Shown: one piece after another, positions 50,201-60,472 of the stretch | Numbering within the stretch: position 1 is the stretch's first letter | Layout of the letters: the number at the start of each line of letters is the position of its first letter | Source: Erythroxylum novogranatense | Taxonomy: Eukaryota; Streptophyta; Magnoliopsida; Malpighiales; Erythroxylaceae | NCBI GenBank assembly: GCA_029891385.1 | Contig: JAIWQS010000078.1 | Span: forward strand, 186,001 to 250,000 | Reading direction: 5' to 3' | Length of the DNA stretch: 64,000 nt | Notes under the pieces: model-generated | Database searches by the model: none | What the model saw: the letters and a program-made list of their open reading frames with translations, nothing else | What the model was told of the DNA's origin: nothing | Program-made: the position numbers and the translations under genes

Positions 50201-50537
50201 ATGTTTTGAAAATCGAACCGGTCATTAAATTGGTACTTTATTGATTCTCGGTTTGCTCGATTCGGCTCAATCACCCGTCGAACCGGTGTGACTTAATAAT
50301 TATGCAATAATTATATTTAATTATATATATTATTAAAATATTTAAATAAAAAAAATCATCGAACCGGTCGAACCGAACCGGTCCGACCGGTCAAAAATCG
50401 GTCAATTGACCGGTTTTGACCGGTTCACACCGGTCCGATTCGATACCAGTTTTTAGGCATAAATAGGACTGGACCACCGACCGGTCACCGGTCGGACCGG
50501 TCAGACCGGCCGGTCCAATCCGGTTTTTAAAACCATG
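50201..50537. mobile_element. MULE-type MITE, 337 bp, perfect 10-bp TSD
   Basis: The 10-bp sequence GTCTTAACTA flanks it exactly (50191-50200 and 50538-50547). The ends read ATGTTTTGAAAATCGAACCGG and, reversed, CATGGTTTTAAAAACCGG. The inside is packed with ACCGGT/CCGGTC words that can fold into hairpins. The length of the duplication fits Mutator-like elements; there is no coding capacity. Confidence 0.75.
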
Positions 50538-50547
50538 GTCTTAACTA

Positions 50548-51899
50548 TAAAAAGATATTTTTAAGTCATTTCACACTCGGATTAATCCCTGCTTGAGTCA
50601 GGTAGATTCCTTGTGGGAAGCAAAACCCTGGCTCCAAGTTTTAAACGGCTACATACATGAGAAAGGTTCAAACCTGCGACCTTACTTAAACCAGAAAAGT
50701 CCCTTAATAACTCACCTACTCCCGGGGGTTGCAACACCACTCTTTTTCCCGATTCATGTGATAATAAAATACATCGGCCTAATCCGCCACCTCTTCTTAT
50801 GATCAGAATGGAAAGATCCATTCTGATAGCATAGCATCCACTATTTTATCAATTCAAACAAAGTTTGCAACTCGTTGAATTGTAATACTAATCCCAAGCA
50901 TCAAGCATGTGTTGGCGTTGGACAGCTGACGAGGATCGGGGAACTGAAGATGCAAATTATGCAACCGAATGTTTCCATTCTCAAGGATCATTCGTTTCAT
51001 CCACTTGGTGGGATTGTTGACCTTTCGACTATCATTTCTTCATAAACTGTTTGAACTATTTGGATGACCACTCAGATCAATGCTCAATCGATACATCATT
51101 CTTTAATTTACTGGAACAGAACAATCATTAAGACCATATTACAATAAACTCAAACCCTAAATCTTCTACAAACATACAGTGTTAGTTAACTGAAAAGGTG
51201 TAAAAGGTAAGACAGTTGTATTTTCTATAATATTATTATAAAAGTGGAGTTTCCATTACAGTTGTACATTACTTGCCTCGTTTCTCTCCTTAATCACAGG
51301 AAACAGTACAGCAAATTTAATGGCGACAATCCTCATGAAGCACCCACCACAGTCCATAACATTTAACTCAATTGCTCATGCAAAGGACTTGCTTGATTGT
51401 TTTTCTTTATAAACTTTGAATCGATTTGGATTTCATTTTCTTTATCAATTCCTTCCTTAAGACAGAGGAGAGGGTAGAATAAACAAATCTTAATTCGCCC
51501 TCCACACCTTCCCATTAGCGTTTCAAGTGAATGTAGGGAATAATAGATTGAGTTGTTCCACCACCTATTTGATTGCTGAGTTATAGGCAATAATGGACTT
51601 CTAAAGATGGATTGGAACCACCCTTTTGACTTTCGAGTTTATGTTGTTCGGCACAGATTCTCTTTTTCATATTTTTCTTAAGTATTTTTAAACTACTGAT
51701 AGCTGGCTAGAACACATCAATAATACCTTTAAACATGTTTGCAGCTTCTTTCAGATTTAACTAAATCAGAAATATTACTGGAATGAGAATTTGCTAGATG
51801 AATTTAGGTCCCTAAGTCAAGGTGGAATGCGCCCCATTGAACTTCCTCAAGCATTTGTAGTTTTGAATTATCGATGTTAATGTAATGTTAACCACTTCA
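50548..51899. other. Intergenic DNA with a candidate SINE-like block
   Basis: On the minus strand about 50750-50580 contains GTCGCAGGTTTGAACC, similar to a tRNA/SINE B box (GGTTCGANTCC). No clear A box or tail was recognised, so a SINE is only a guess. The remainder shows no supported gene. Confidence 0.3.
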
Positions 51900-52172
51900 C
51901 TTTTGCCTACTTGCAGCCCTCAGTGTCCACCACACGAAAGGTATAGGCATGCCTTAATTTTGTGGGCTGCTGATCCTCCAAGCTGTTGCCAGAGACATAA
52001 CAGTATAGCGAGGTTGGTTCTCATGGACAGAAAATAAAATCTATTGTCATGAACAAGATTACCTCAATTACTACCAGCGTTAACTTCAGTGGCAACTTTT
52101 GATCATAAGTTGGGAATAGGTGATCAACGTAATCGCATTGCTCGCCTCTAATAAACCTCCTGGCAAGGCCAT
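51900..52172 (-). pseudogene. Broken second copy of the PhyH 3' exons
   Basis: The minus strand at 52172-52085 reads GLARRFIRGEQCDYVDHLFPTYDQKLPLKL, matching PhyH exon 7 ([32 protein letters not shown]). The stretch 52005-51908 reads LEDQQPTKLRHAYTFRVVDTEGCK then TAG, where exon 8 has CKWAQDNW. The Trp codon has become a stop and splice borders have drifted. No first exons were recognised nearby. It is a decayed duplicate of the gene 10 kb to the left. Confidence 0.75.
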
Positions 52173-52440
52173 CTTGAAAGGAAATAAAAAACAAGGAGAA
52201 GTTAATTTAATTCTATTGATGAAATATCTAAGTACAAGTTAACTTAAAATTAAGCTGAAGATTAAGTGTGTGTGTGAGGGCACGCGCACGTCTGTATACA
52301 TTATTAATTGAAGATATTCTTACCTGCATGAATTTACTTTCATATATAATACAGAGACATGTATCTAATGATTTTGAATTATGTTTCATTTATATAATTT
52401 TGTCATATATTAATGTGGAAATTATAATCTAGTTTTACTT

Positions 52441-52740
52441 GTTGGATAACGTATTAAAAATGTCTAATCTTTTAAGATTTTTTCAATTATGCCTAAACTT
52501 TTAAATTGTTTATTTAGTGACTAACCTTTTAAAACCTTCACAATTTGATTCAAAGTTATTTTTGAAGATGTGAAATCTCTACTAAATGTCATGTGGATGT
52601 CTATTTATTAGCCACATCTGCAAAAAGGTAACGCTTTGGATGAAATTGATAAGGTTTAAAAGGTTGGCCACTTAATTGAAAAATCTAAAAGCTTAGATAT
52701 TGAATTGAAAAATCTAAAAGGTTGAGCACTTTAAAATTAG
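52441..52740. repeat. AT-rich block with internal inverted repeats
   Basis: The words 'tctaatcttttaagattttttcaatta' and 'gactaaccttttaaaacc' on the left are mirrored by 'ggtttaaaaggttggcc' and 'taattgaaaaatctaaaagg' on the right. It could be an old MITE, but no flanking duplication was found. Confidence 0.4.
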
Positions 52741-53978
52741 TTATCTTTTAATTACTTATTGTTTATTTACTTTTACAGCTAAAAGTTTGTAGTAAAATAA
52801 GAATTGTTTTCAAGTCAAAAGATGTAATAGCAAATTTTAGGAGATTAATTTGTAAACTGAAGATGTACGAAAAAGAAAAGGTGAAGGCTAAAAAGGGAGC
52901 ATATAAAGCTCTATTGGAAAGTATTAAAGAGGAAAAGAGAGAAGTTAATAGAGAAATGTTCAAACTAGCAAAGAGAGAGGCAAAGAAAACAGTCTCAGTG
53001 GCTAAAGGTAAAGTTTATGAGAATTTGTGCAGGAGATTGGATACTAAAAAGGAATAAAAGGATACTTTTAAGTTGGCAAGAGTTAGGGAACGAAAACCGA
53101 GAGACTTAGACTAAGTTCAATGTATAAGAGATGAAGCAGGGTAGGTGCTCATGGAGGAGGATGGCATCAAGGGTAGATGACATAGGTAATTATATGGCCT
53201 ATTTAAGGAAGACATAGAGGACAACATCTCTTTAGGTGACCTCGGCATATTTGAGAGGCTTAGTAACTAGTCTCGATGTAAACAATTCAAAAGGGAAGAA
53301 ATTAAAAAAGCCTTGAGGGAGATGAAGAGTGGAATGGCAGTAGAACCGAATGAGATACTCGTACAAGTATAAAAATGCCTAGGCATTGAAGGTCTTAATT
53401 AACTAGTCAAGCTTTGTGTTGTGATCCTCAAGTCTGCCAAAGAGGACATAAAAAATTGTAATGACTATATAAGCATCAAACTACTTAGTTATCTCATGAA
53501 GTTATGGGAGAAGGTAATTGGAAGAAAGTAAGAAATGAGGATTTTATAACTGAAAACTAATTTGGCTCTATGTTAGGAAAGTCTACGATAGAAGCAATAC
53601 ACTTCCTTAGAAGATTGATGGAATATTACAGGGATAGACAGAGGAATTTGCACATGATTTTTATTGATCTAGAAAAGACAGATGACAGGATTCATAGGGA
53701 AATCATTTGGAAGTGTTTGGAGGTCAAGGGAGTTCCTATGACCTATATAAGGGTGATTAAAGATATGTATGAAGGGACATTGACTAGAGTAAGGATGATA
53801 GGAGGAGATATTGAGAATTTGTCTATTAGTGTCGGAACCCGACCCGGAGACCGGACCCCAACTGTTGGATCAAAGACCCAACTACATGGAACTTACACTT
53901 ATCACATTTGCTCTGATACCACAGATGTCGGAACCCGACCCGGAGACCGGACCCCAACTGTTGAATCCAAGACCCAAC

Positions 53979-54463
53979 TGTTATAAATACATGTTAGACA
54001 TGTTAGTGGACTACTATAATCACAACTTAATTCCATATGCCTAACCACAAAATGAATTGCCTAATGTACATGTAATAACCATAATGGGATGGTTAAGTTG
54101 CTAATTGCATTTGAGGCACATGGTGGTACCCTAATGACTATATGTTGGCCCATTAAACTATAGTCCATATACCCATACACTATGATACAATTAACCAATT
54201 TTTCTACCCCTTAGGGTAGGTGTGGTTGTTGGTGAGTAATATACATAGTGTGTGTGTGTTTGGAAAAAAGACAAGGGGGTTGTTCTACCATAAGCTCTCT
54301 GGAAAAGGTTTGTTTTGTTTTTCCTTTGATAGGTTTTGGAGCAAGATGGAGAGGATCCAAGGCATGCCAAATATTGGAGGTTTGTGTTCTTAATCTTGCA
54401 ATGCTCTAAATAAGATGAGATCTTGGTTGTTGGATGTGTTTAATGACACATTTAAAGTTAGCA
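53979..54463 (+). mobile_element. Copia 5' LTR
   Basis: 485 bp, TG...CA, followed after two bases by the primer-binding site. It contains a (TG)n run (54246-54258) and a TATAAATA box close to its start. Confidence 0.92.
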
Positions 54464-54465
54464 AT

Positions 54466-54477
54466 TGGTATCAGAGC
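54466..54477 (+). other. Copia primer-binding site
   Basis: TGGTATCAGAGC, complementary to the 3' end of plant initiator methionine tRNA; it lies two bases after the 5' LTR. Confidence 0.9.
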
Positions 54478-54729
54478 TAGGTTATTTAATTTTAGAGCTT
54501 CATTTTCGGTTGTTTTTTATACCTCTTTCGGTTGAACTCGTGTTTTGACTAAACCACTTCAAAATGATGTTTTCGTGGTTCAGTAGCGTTGCTTGGCTAT
54601 TTGTTGTGTTTTACCTCTGTGTTTGGAGCAAGAACGATGGTTTTTTGGGTGAGTTTTTCGTGTTTTATCCATGGCCGAAATGAGTTTGTTGCTTTTATGT
54701 TTTGGAGCACATTTGGCTGAAATGGATAT

Positions 54730-54985
54730 GATAGATCCATAGATCGTGAAAAATGGAAGAAAACGCCGCAAGCCTCGTCGGAAAATATGGTCGGAGGAGG
54801 AAGTTGCACCTGCCTGGCTCGTCGGGTCATGGGTCGCCTCACGAAACCCGGGCGGGAGGTAGGGACGACGATACATCTGGCGTCTCCGCACTGTCAGAGG
54901 CGGGCCGACCTAATCAAGGGGCGCGGCAGCGGCGCCATCGCGCCCGACCCGGTGGGCCGAATCACACATGACCCGGCGCCTAAAA
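54730..54985. other. GC-rich island in the copia leader
   Basis: About 250 bases rich in CG (ggcgggaggtagggacgacg; ggcgcggcagcggcgccatcg) within an AT-rich leader between the primer site and gag. Open frames exist on both strands but resemble nothing I know. Confidence 0.5.
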
Positions 54986-55588
54986 CCGACCACCTGCTTT
55001 TAATTAATTATTTATTTATTATTTTTAAAAACAAAAACAAAAAACAAAACAAAAACAAAAAATTTTTTCGGACCATTTTCTTGTGTCTTGCTCCAAATTT
55101 TAATTATAATTTTCCAATATGTTTATGCATGAAATTAGTGAGTAATTGTATATGCTAATTCCAAGTGTTTTAATTTTATTATGGCATAAACATATATTTT
55201 GTTTACAATAGTTAATGCTTATTTTTACCATCATAGAATTAAGCATGTGAAACTATTTATGATGAGGAATCTTTAAAATATTAACGACTTTTTAAAATTT
55301 GTGTTTTCCTCTAAAATGACGTTAAGATCTATACGAGTAATTAATTGTCTGTCGATAATTATCGCTTCGTAGATGCTTAATATGGTGAAGAAATTTTATT
55401 AAAATATTATCAACCGCATAATTGTTCTATCCTTTCGATAGTCTATTGATGATTTTGGTTATTATATTTTAATAAATTGTTCTTATTCGTGAATGAGTTC
55501 TAAAGAACTCTAGCATGAATGTCCTAGTTGATTTTGAGGAAAAGAGCACGATTTGCATGATTATGTTTTAATATGTATATCATAATGA

Positions 55589-57021
55589 TTGCTCTTGATT
55601 CTCATTCACTTTGAGCAACTGAGAGCCTCTCGCTACTCGATGTTGAATGGAACGAACCATAAGCGATGGGTTGAATCTCTCATGATGAGTTTGGCAATCA
55701 TGCGAATGGACTTGGCCTTGAGAATAGATCCACCACGAAACTCGCCGATGATGCTAATGAGAAGGAAAGAAAATCTTATGAAGAGTGGGAGTACTCTCAT
55801 CGATGTTGCTTAATGATTATGAGATATCACATGGAAGAATCCATTCGTGATAGTATTCCGAGGTCGACAATGCAAAAGATTTTCTTCATCGCTATTCAAA
55901 AGAAGTACATGAAGTTCTCAAAGAATGAGAAGAATGAATACTTGAATATGCTTCATCACACCATTTATGATGGTTCAAGTGATATTAGGGTTCACATCGA
56001 CAAACTTATGGGTTGTTATCATAAGCTGAAAGCTATGGATATGGACCTTAGTGAGGACTACATGGTATGGTTTGTGATGGGGACTCTTCCCTCTAAATTT
56101 GACTCAATTAGATCGAGTTATAATGTTCAGAAAGAGCAATGGATTGTTGAGGAGATGACTGCTATTCTTGCTAAGGAAGAGGATGATATGAAAAAGGGAA
56201 GGGCAAGAAGCATCTCTATGGTGACAGAACATGGGAATCATCAAAAGAGAAAGTTCACTTCTACTAGCTCAGATGATCACAAGATTGTTAAGAAGAAAGT
56301 TGTCGGTGCTAAAGGAAGTGGACAGACGAGTACATCTTCGTTAATCGGAAGAACAAGCCATTTAAAGGAAGTGCAACTTTGTAAGATTTTTGGGCACAAG
56401 AAAGCTGATTGTCGAAAACTCAAATCTCATTTAGAGAAGAAAGGTAACTGTCTTGTGATGGTTTGTTTAGAGTCAAATGTTATTGATGTTCCCTTAAATA
56501 CTTGGTGGTTAGATACTGGGGCAACCATTCATGTTACAAATTCCTTGCAGAAATTGACAAGTCGAAGAAGACCGACTAGATCTGAGCAGCATGTATGCAT
56601 GAGAGACGATACAAGAGTCAAAGTTGAATTTTTTGGAACAGTTGAATTGCAGTTAAATACAGGGCATCTTTTGGTGTTACATGATGTTGCTTACTTACCC
56701 TCTATTAGGAGGAATTTGATTTCTGTATCTGTTTTGGATAAACTGGGTTATAGTTTTCTGTTTGGAACTGGAAAATTGACTTTGTATCGTGACTCCCTTT
56801 TGGTGGGACATGGAATTTTGTGTGAGAATTTATACAAACTTGAGTTGAATGATTGTGTTACTGTTGCTTCTTCTTCTTCTCTTAATGCTATTGTTGGTTC
56901 TAAACGTATGAGGTTGGATTTGAGATCTTCTATGTTATGGCATAAACGTTTAGGCCATATTTCTAGAGACAGAATGGAAAGGTTAATAAAGGATGGTGTG
57001 TTACAGATCTTGATTTTTTGA
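55589..57021 (+). pseudogene. Copia gag, protease and integrase N-terminus, frame-broken
   Basis: The capsid starts MLLILIHFEQLRASRYSMLNG...NHKRWVESLMMSLAIMRMDLALR. The frame changes at about 55813 and runs on for 402 residues (LNMLHHTIYDGSSDIRVHIDKL; MGTLPSKFDSIRSSYN). The zinc knuckle is worn (LCKIFGHKKADC, first Cys lost). The protease has an intact WWLDTGATIHVT active site at about 56500-56540 and the flanking NLISVSVLDKLGYSF. The integrase begins with LWHKRLGHISRDRMERL (HHCC). The frame is lost at 57021. Confidence 0.85.
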
Positions 57022-57059
57022 TTTCACCGATTGTGTTGATCAGATTAAAGGGAAGTTGA

Positions 57060-57590
57060 TTGTCAAGGTTAGAAAAGCAAGATGATAGGAGTTCGAAGTG
57101 TTACAGCTTGATTCATACTGACATATGTGGACCATTTATTCCACCTGCCATGGGTGATTATAAATATTTCATCACTTTCATTGATGATTTTTCCAGGTAT
57201 GGTCATCTGGAGCTCATTCGTGAAAAATCTGAATCTTTAGAAGCATTTAAGATTTTTAAGGCGAATGTGGAGCTTCAAAAGGGGAAGAAAATCAAGGTAG
57301 TGAATTCCGATAGAGGTGGAGAGTATTATGGGCGTTATGATGAGAGTGGGAGGAATCCAGGACCTTTTGCTAGATACTTGCAAGAGTGTGGTATTGAAGC
57401 ACGATATACAATGCCAGGGACACCCCAGCAGAATGGAATCGTTGAGAGAAGAAACCGCACACTTCTTGATATGTTACGGTGTATGTTGATATATTCTAAT
57501 TTGCCTGAATTTTTGTGGGGTGAGGCATTGAAGACAGCGGCTTATATCTTGAATCAAGTACTAGCAAATCGGCCCAAAGACTCCATATGA
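57060..57590 (+). pseudogene. Copia integrase core
   Basis: The integrase catalytic core is in one frame with its DDE residues present: D in [11 protein letters not shown] in [11 protein letters not shown] and E in [13 protein letters not shown]. The order and the [10 protein letters not shown] block are typical of Ty1/copia. The HHCC end lies upstream in another frame, and the C-terminal region (RPKDSI, then stop at 57588-57590) is shifted. This domain is better preserved than the rest. Confidence 0.85.
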
Positions 57591-58127
57591 GTTATGGTCA
57601 GCAAGAAACCAAGCTGCGCCATTTTCATGTTTGGGGATGCAAAGGTAAGTGAGGCCTTATAATCCACAATCTAAGAAACTTGATCCAAAACTATCGATGG
57701 CTACTTTGTAGGCTACACCATCGGATCAAGGGTTCCAGATTTTATTGCCCATCTCACACAAACCGTAATTATAGAATCGAGAGAGAGTGTCTATTTTGAA
57801 GATGAATTTGACTCAAGTCAAGGTCAAGAGAAATTTTATTCGGGAAGAACGCATTATAGTCCCTGTACCTGTTACTTCAATTCCTACTGATAATCCTGTG
57901 ATTGAACAGATTCCAGTAGAGTCTCATGATGAACTTCAGAATCAAGCACAGGATGAAGTCACTGATACTGGGAATGATGAAGTTGTTGTCGAGATCACAA
58001 AGAACATGTAGACACGCCATTCTCGATGATTACATTGTTTATTTGCGAGAACATGAGTTTGATGTGGGAGGCAATACCGAACGGTCGGGCCAGGAGGCTA
58101 TAAATAAATCCTCAATCTGCATTATGG

Positions 58128-59640
58128 ATGAATGCAATGGAAGATGAGATGAGTTCGATGTCACAAAATGAAGTTTGGGATTTGGTTGACCTACCCAAAG
58201 GTTGTAAACCTATTGGGTGTAAATGGGTTTACAAAATCAAACATGACTCTAGTGGGCAAGTAGAAAGGTATAAAGCCAGACTTGTAGCTAAAGGTTATAG
58301 CCAGAGAGAAGGGATTGATTTCAAAGAAACCTTCTCACCAGTTTCAACAAAAGATTCATTACGAATCATTATGGCTATAGTTGCTCATTTTGACTTGGAA
58401 CTCAAACAAATGGATGTGAGGACCGCCTTCTTGAATGGAGATCTGTATGAGGATGTCTATATGACATAACCAGTTGGTTTTGAAATGACTGGTAAAGAAC
58501 ACATGGTTTGCAAACTCAAGAAATCCATTTATGGGTTAAAGCAATCATCAAGACAGTGATATCTCAAGTTTGATATGATTGTCACTGCAAATGGCTTCAA
58601 GGAGAATGTAGTTGATCAATGTATATATATGAAGTTCAGTGGGAGCAGTTTCATTTTTCTGGTACTGTATGTTGATGACATCCTACTTGCTTCTAATGAC
58701 TCTAATCTATTGTTTAAGACAAAACAACTGTTGTTTAGTCATTTTGATATGAAGGATCTTGGTGAGGCCTCTTATGTACTCGGAATTCAGATTCTTCGAG
58801 ATAGAGCTAATGGGATCCTTCGATTGTCTCAAAAGACTTACATTGATCGGATCTTGAAAAGATTCAACATGCATTCTTGTTCTCCTGGAAAGGCACCGAT
58901 AGTGAAAGGTGACAAATTCTCAAAGGCCCAATGTCCACAAAATGATAAAGAGAGAGATGAAATGAAGGTCGTTCCTTATGCGTCACTTGTCGGTAGCCTG
59001 ATGTATGCTCAAGTATGCACACGCCCTGATATTGCTTTTGTTGTAGGCGTGTTGGGAAGATACTTGAGTGATCCTGGTCTTAGCCATTGGAAAGCGGCTA
59101 AGAAAGTCATGAGGTATCTTCAGGGTACCAAAGATTATATGTTGACTTATCGGCGAGCTGACACTCTTGATATAGTTGGGTTCAGTGATGCTGATTATGC
59201 AGGATGTGTGGATGATAAAAGGTCCACTTCAGGCTACATCTTTATGATGGCTGGAGGAGCTGTATCATGGAAAAGTGTTAAACAGACACTCACAGCGTCC
59301 TCTACCATGGAGGCAGAGTATATGGCGTGTTATGAGGCAGCTTGTCAATCGATATGGTTGCGGAATTTTATTTCAGCATTGAGTATTGTTGACTCTATTT
59401 CGAGTCCGCTGAAATTGTATTGTGATAATTCCCAGTTGTAGCTTTCTAAGAACACTAGGAGTACTTCTCGCTCAAAGCATATTGATATAAAGTACTATTT
59501 TGTTAAAGAGAAAGTCGCTGAATCCCTCATCACTGTTGAGTATACGCCTACAGCTAGCATGTTAGCAGATCCACTCACAAAAGGCTTACCTATATGTGTA
59601 TTTGCAGAACATGTTTCCCGCATGGGATTGTTAGGAGCCT
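58128..59640 (+). pseudogene. Copia reverse transcriptase and RNase H with three stops
   Basis: RT reads NEVWDLVDLPKGCKPIGCKWVYKIKHD, ARLVAKGYSQREGIDFKETFSPV, LELKQMDVRTAFLNGDL and an intact FLVLYVDDILLAS. RNase H reads DIVGFSDADYAGCVDDKRSTSGY, AVSWKSVKQTLTASSTMEAEY and SKHIDIKYYFV to the end MGLLGA (stop about 59641). In-frame stops replace Gln before PVGFEM (CAA to TAA, 58467-58469), Trp in SSRQWYLKF (TGA, about 58558) and a codon after DNSQL (TAG, 59439-59441). Apart from these the sequence is well kept, consistent with a young copy. Confidence 0.9.
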
Positions 59641-59928
59641 AGCTGAATAAGATTAGTGGGAGTTTGTTATGCTGTGTTGAACATGTTGGCATTTTGTATG
59701 GATTGTTTATGATTTTGTTTTTGGATATATAAGACATGCATAATGATATTTGCAGTCATCTTTATTCTATATATCGTACTGCACGCATGTTATGTTATTG
59801 TGGTATTTGAACATCACCAGGGCCGAATCATATGTAGTATATATATCCTGTCGATATGATATTTCATATGATTCATTTGATTGCTTGTGGATGATGGAGA
59901 TTGGTGTGGTGGTTTGATTATATTGTCC

Positions 59929-59939
59929 AAGTGGGAGAA
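59929..59939 (+). other. Copia polypurine tract
   Basis: AAGTGGGAGAA directly before the TG of the 3' LTR, the standard copia priming site for plus-strand synthesis. Confidence 0.9.
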
Positions 59940-60424
59940 TGTTATAAATACATGTTAGACATGTTAGTGGACTACTATAATCACAACTTAATTCCATATG
60001 CCTAACCACAAAATGAATTGCCTAATGTACATGTAATAACCATAATGGGATGGTTAAGTTGCTAATTGCATTTGAGGCACATGGTGGTACCCTAATGACT
60101 ATATGTTGGCCCATTAAACTATAGTCCATATACCCATACACTATGATACAATTAACCAATTTTTCTACCCCTTAGGGTAGGTGTGGTTGTTGGTGAGTAA
60201 TATACATAGTGTGTGTGTGTTTGGAAAAAAGACAAGGGGGTTGTTCTACCATAAGCTCTCTGGAAAAGGTTTGTTTTGTTTTTCCTTTGATAGGTTTTGG
60301 AGCAAGATGGAGAGGATCCAAGGCATGCCAAATATTGGAGGTTTGTGTTCTTAATCTTGCAATGCTCTAAATAAGATGAGATCTTGGTTGTTGGATGTGT
60401 TTAATGACACATTTAAAGTTAGCA
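59940..60424 (+). mobile_element. Copia 3' LTR
   Basis: 485 bp, no difference from the 5' LTR found on direct reading. Confidence 0.92.
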
Positions 60425-60472
60425 CCAACTACATGGAACTTACACTTATCACATTTGCTCTGATACCACAGA

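Larger units (their letters stand above)
53979..60424 (+). mobile_element. Ty1/copia retrotransposon, LTRs apparently identical, TSD CCAAC
   Basis: 5' LTR 53979-54463 and 3' LTR 59940-60424, 485 bp each, read the same base for base by eye (TGTTATAAATAC...GTTAGCA). A 5-bp duplication CCAAC flanks them (53974-53978 and 60425-60429). The primer site TGGTATCAGAGC (initiator Met tRNA) is at 54466-54477 and the purine tract AAGTGGGAGAA at 59929-59939. Gag, protease, integrase, RT and RNase H come in copia order between them. Several stops and shifts mean it cannot encode a full polyprotein. Identical LTRs indicate recent insertion. Confidence 0.93.

Noticed and set aside
50580..50800. tRNA-derived SINE
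   Set aside because: Only a B-box-like word is visible; without an A box, tail or duplication it is not listed as an element.
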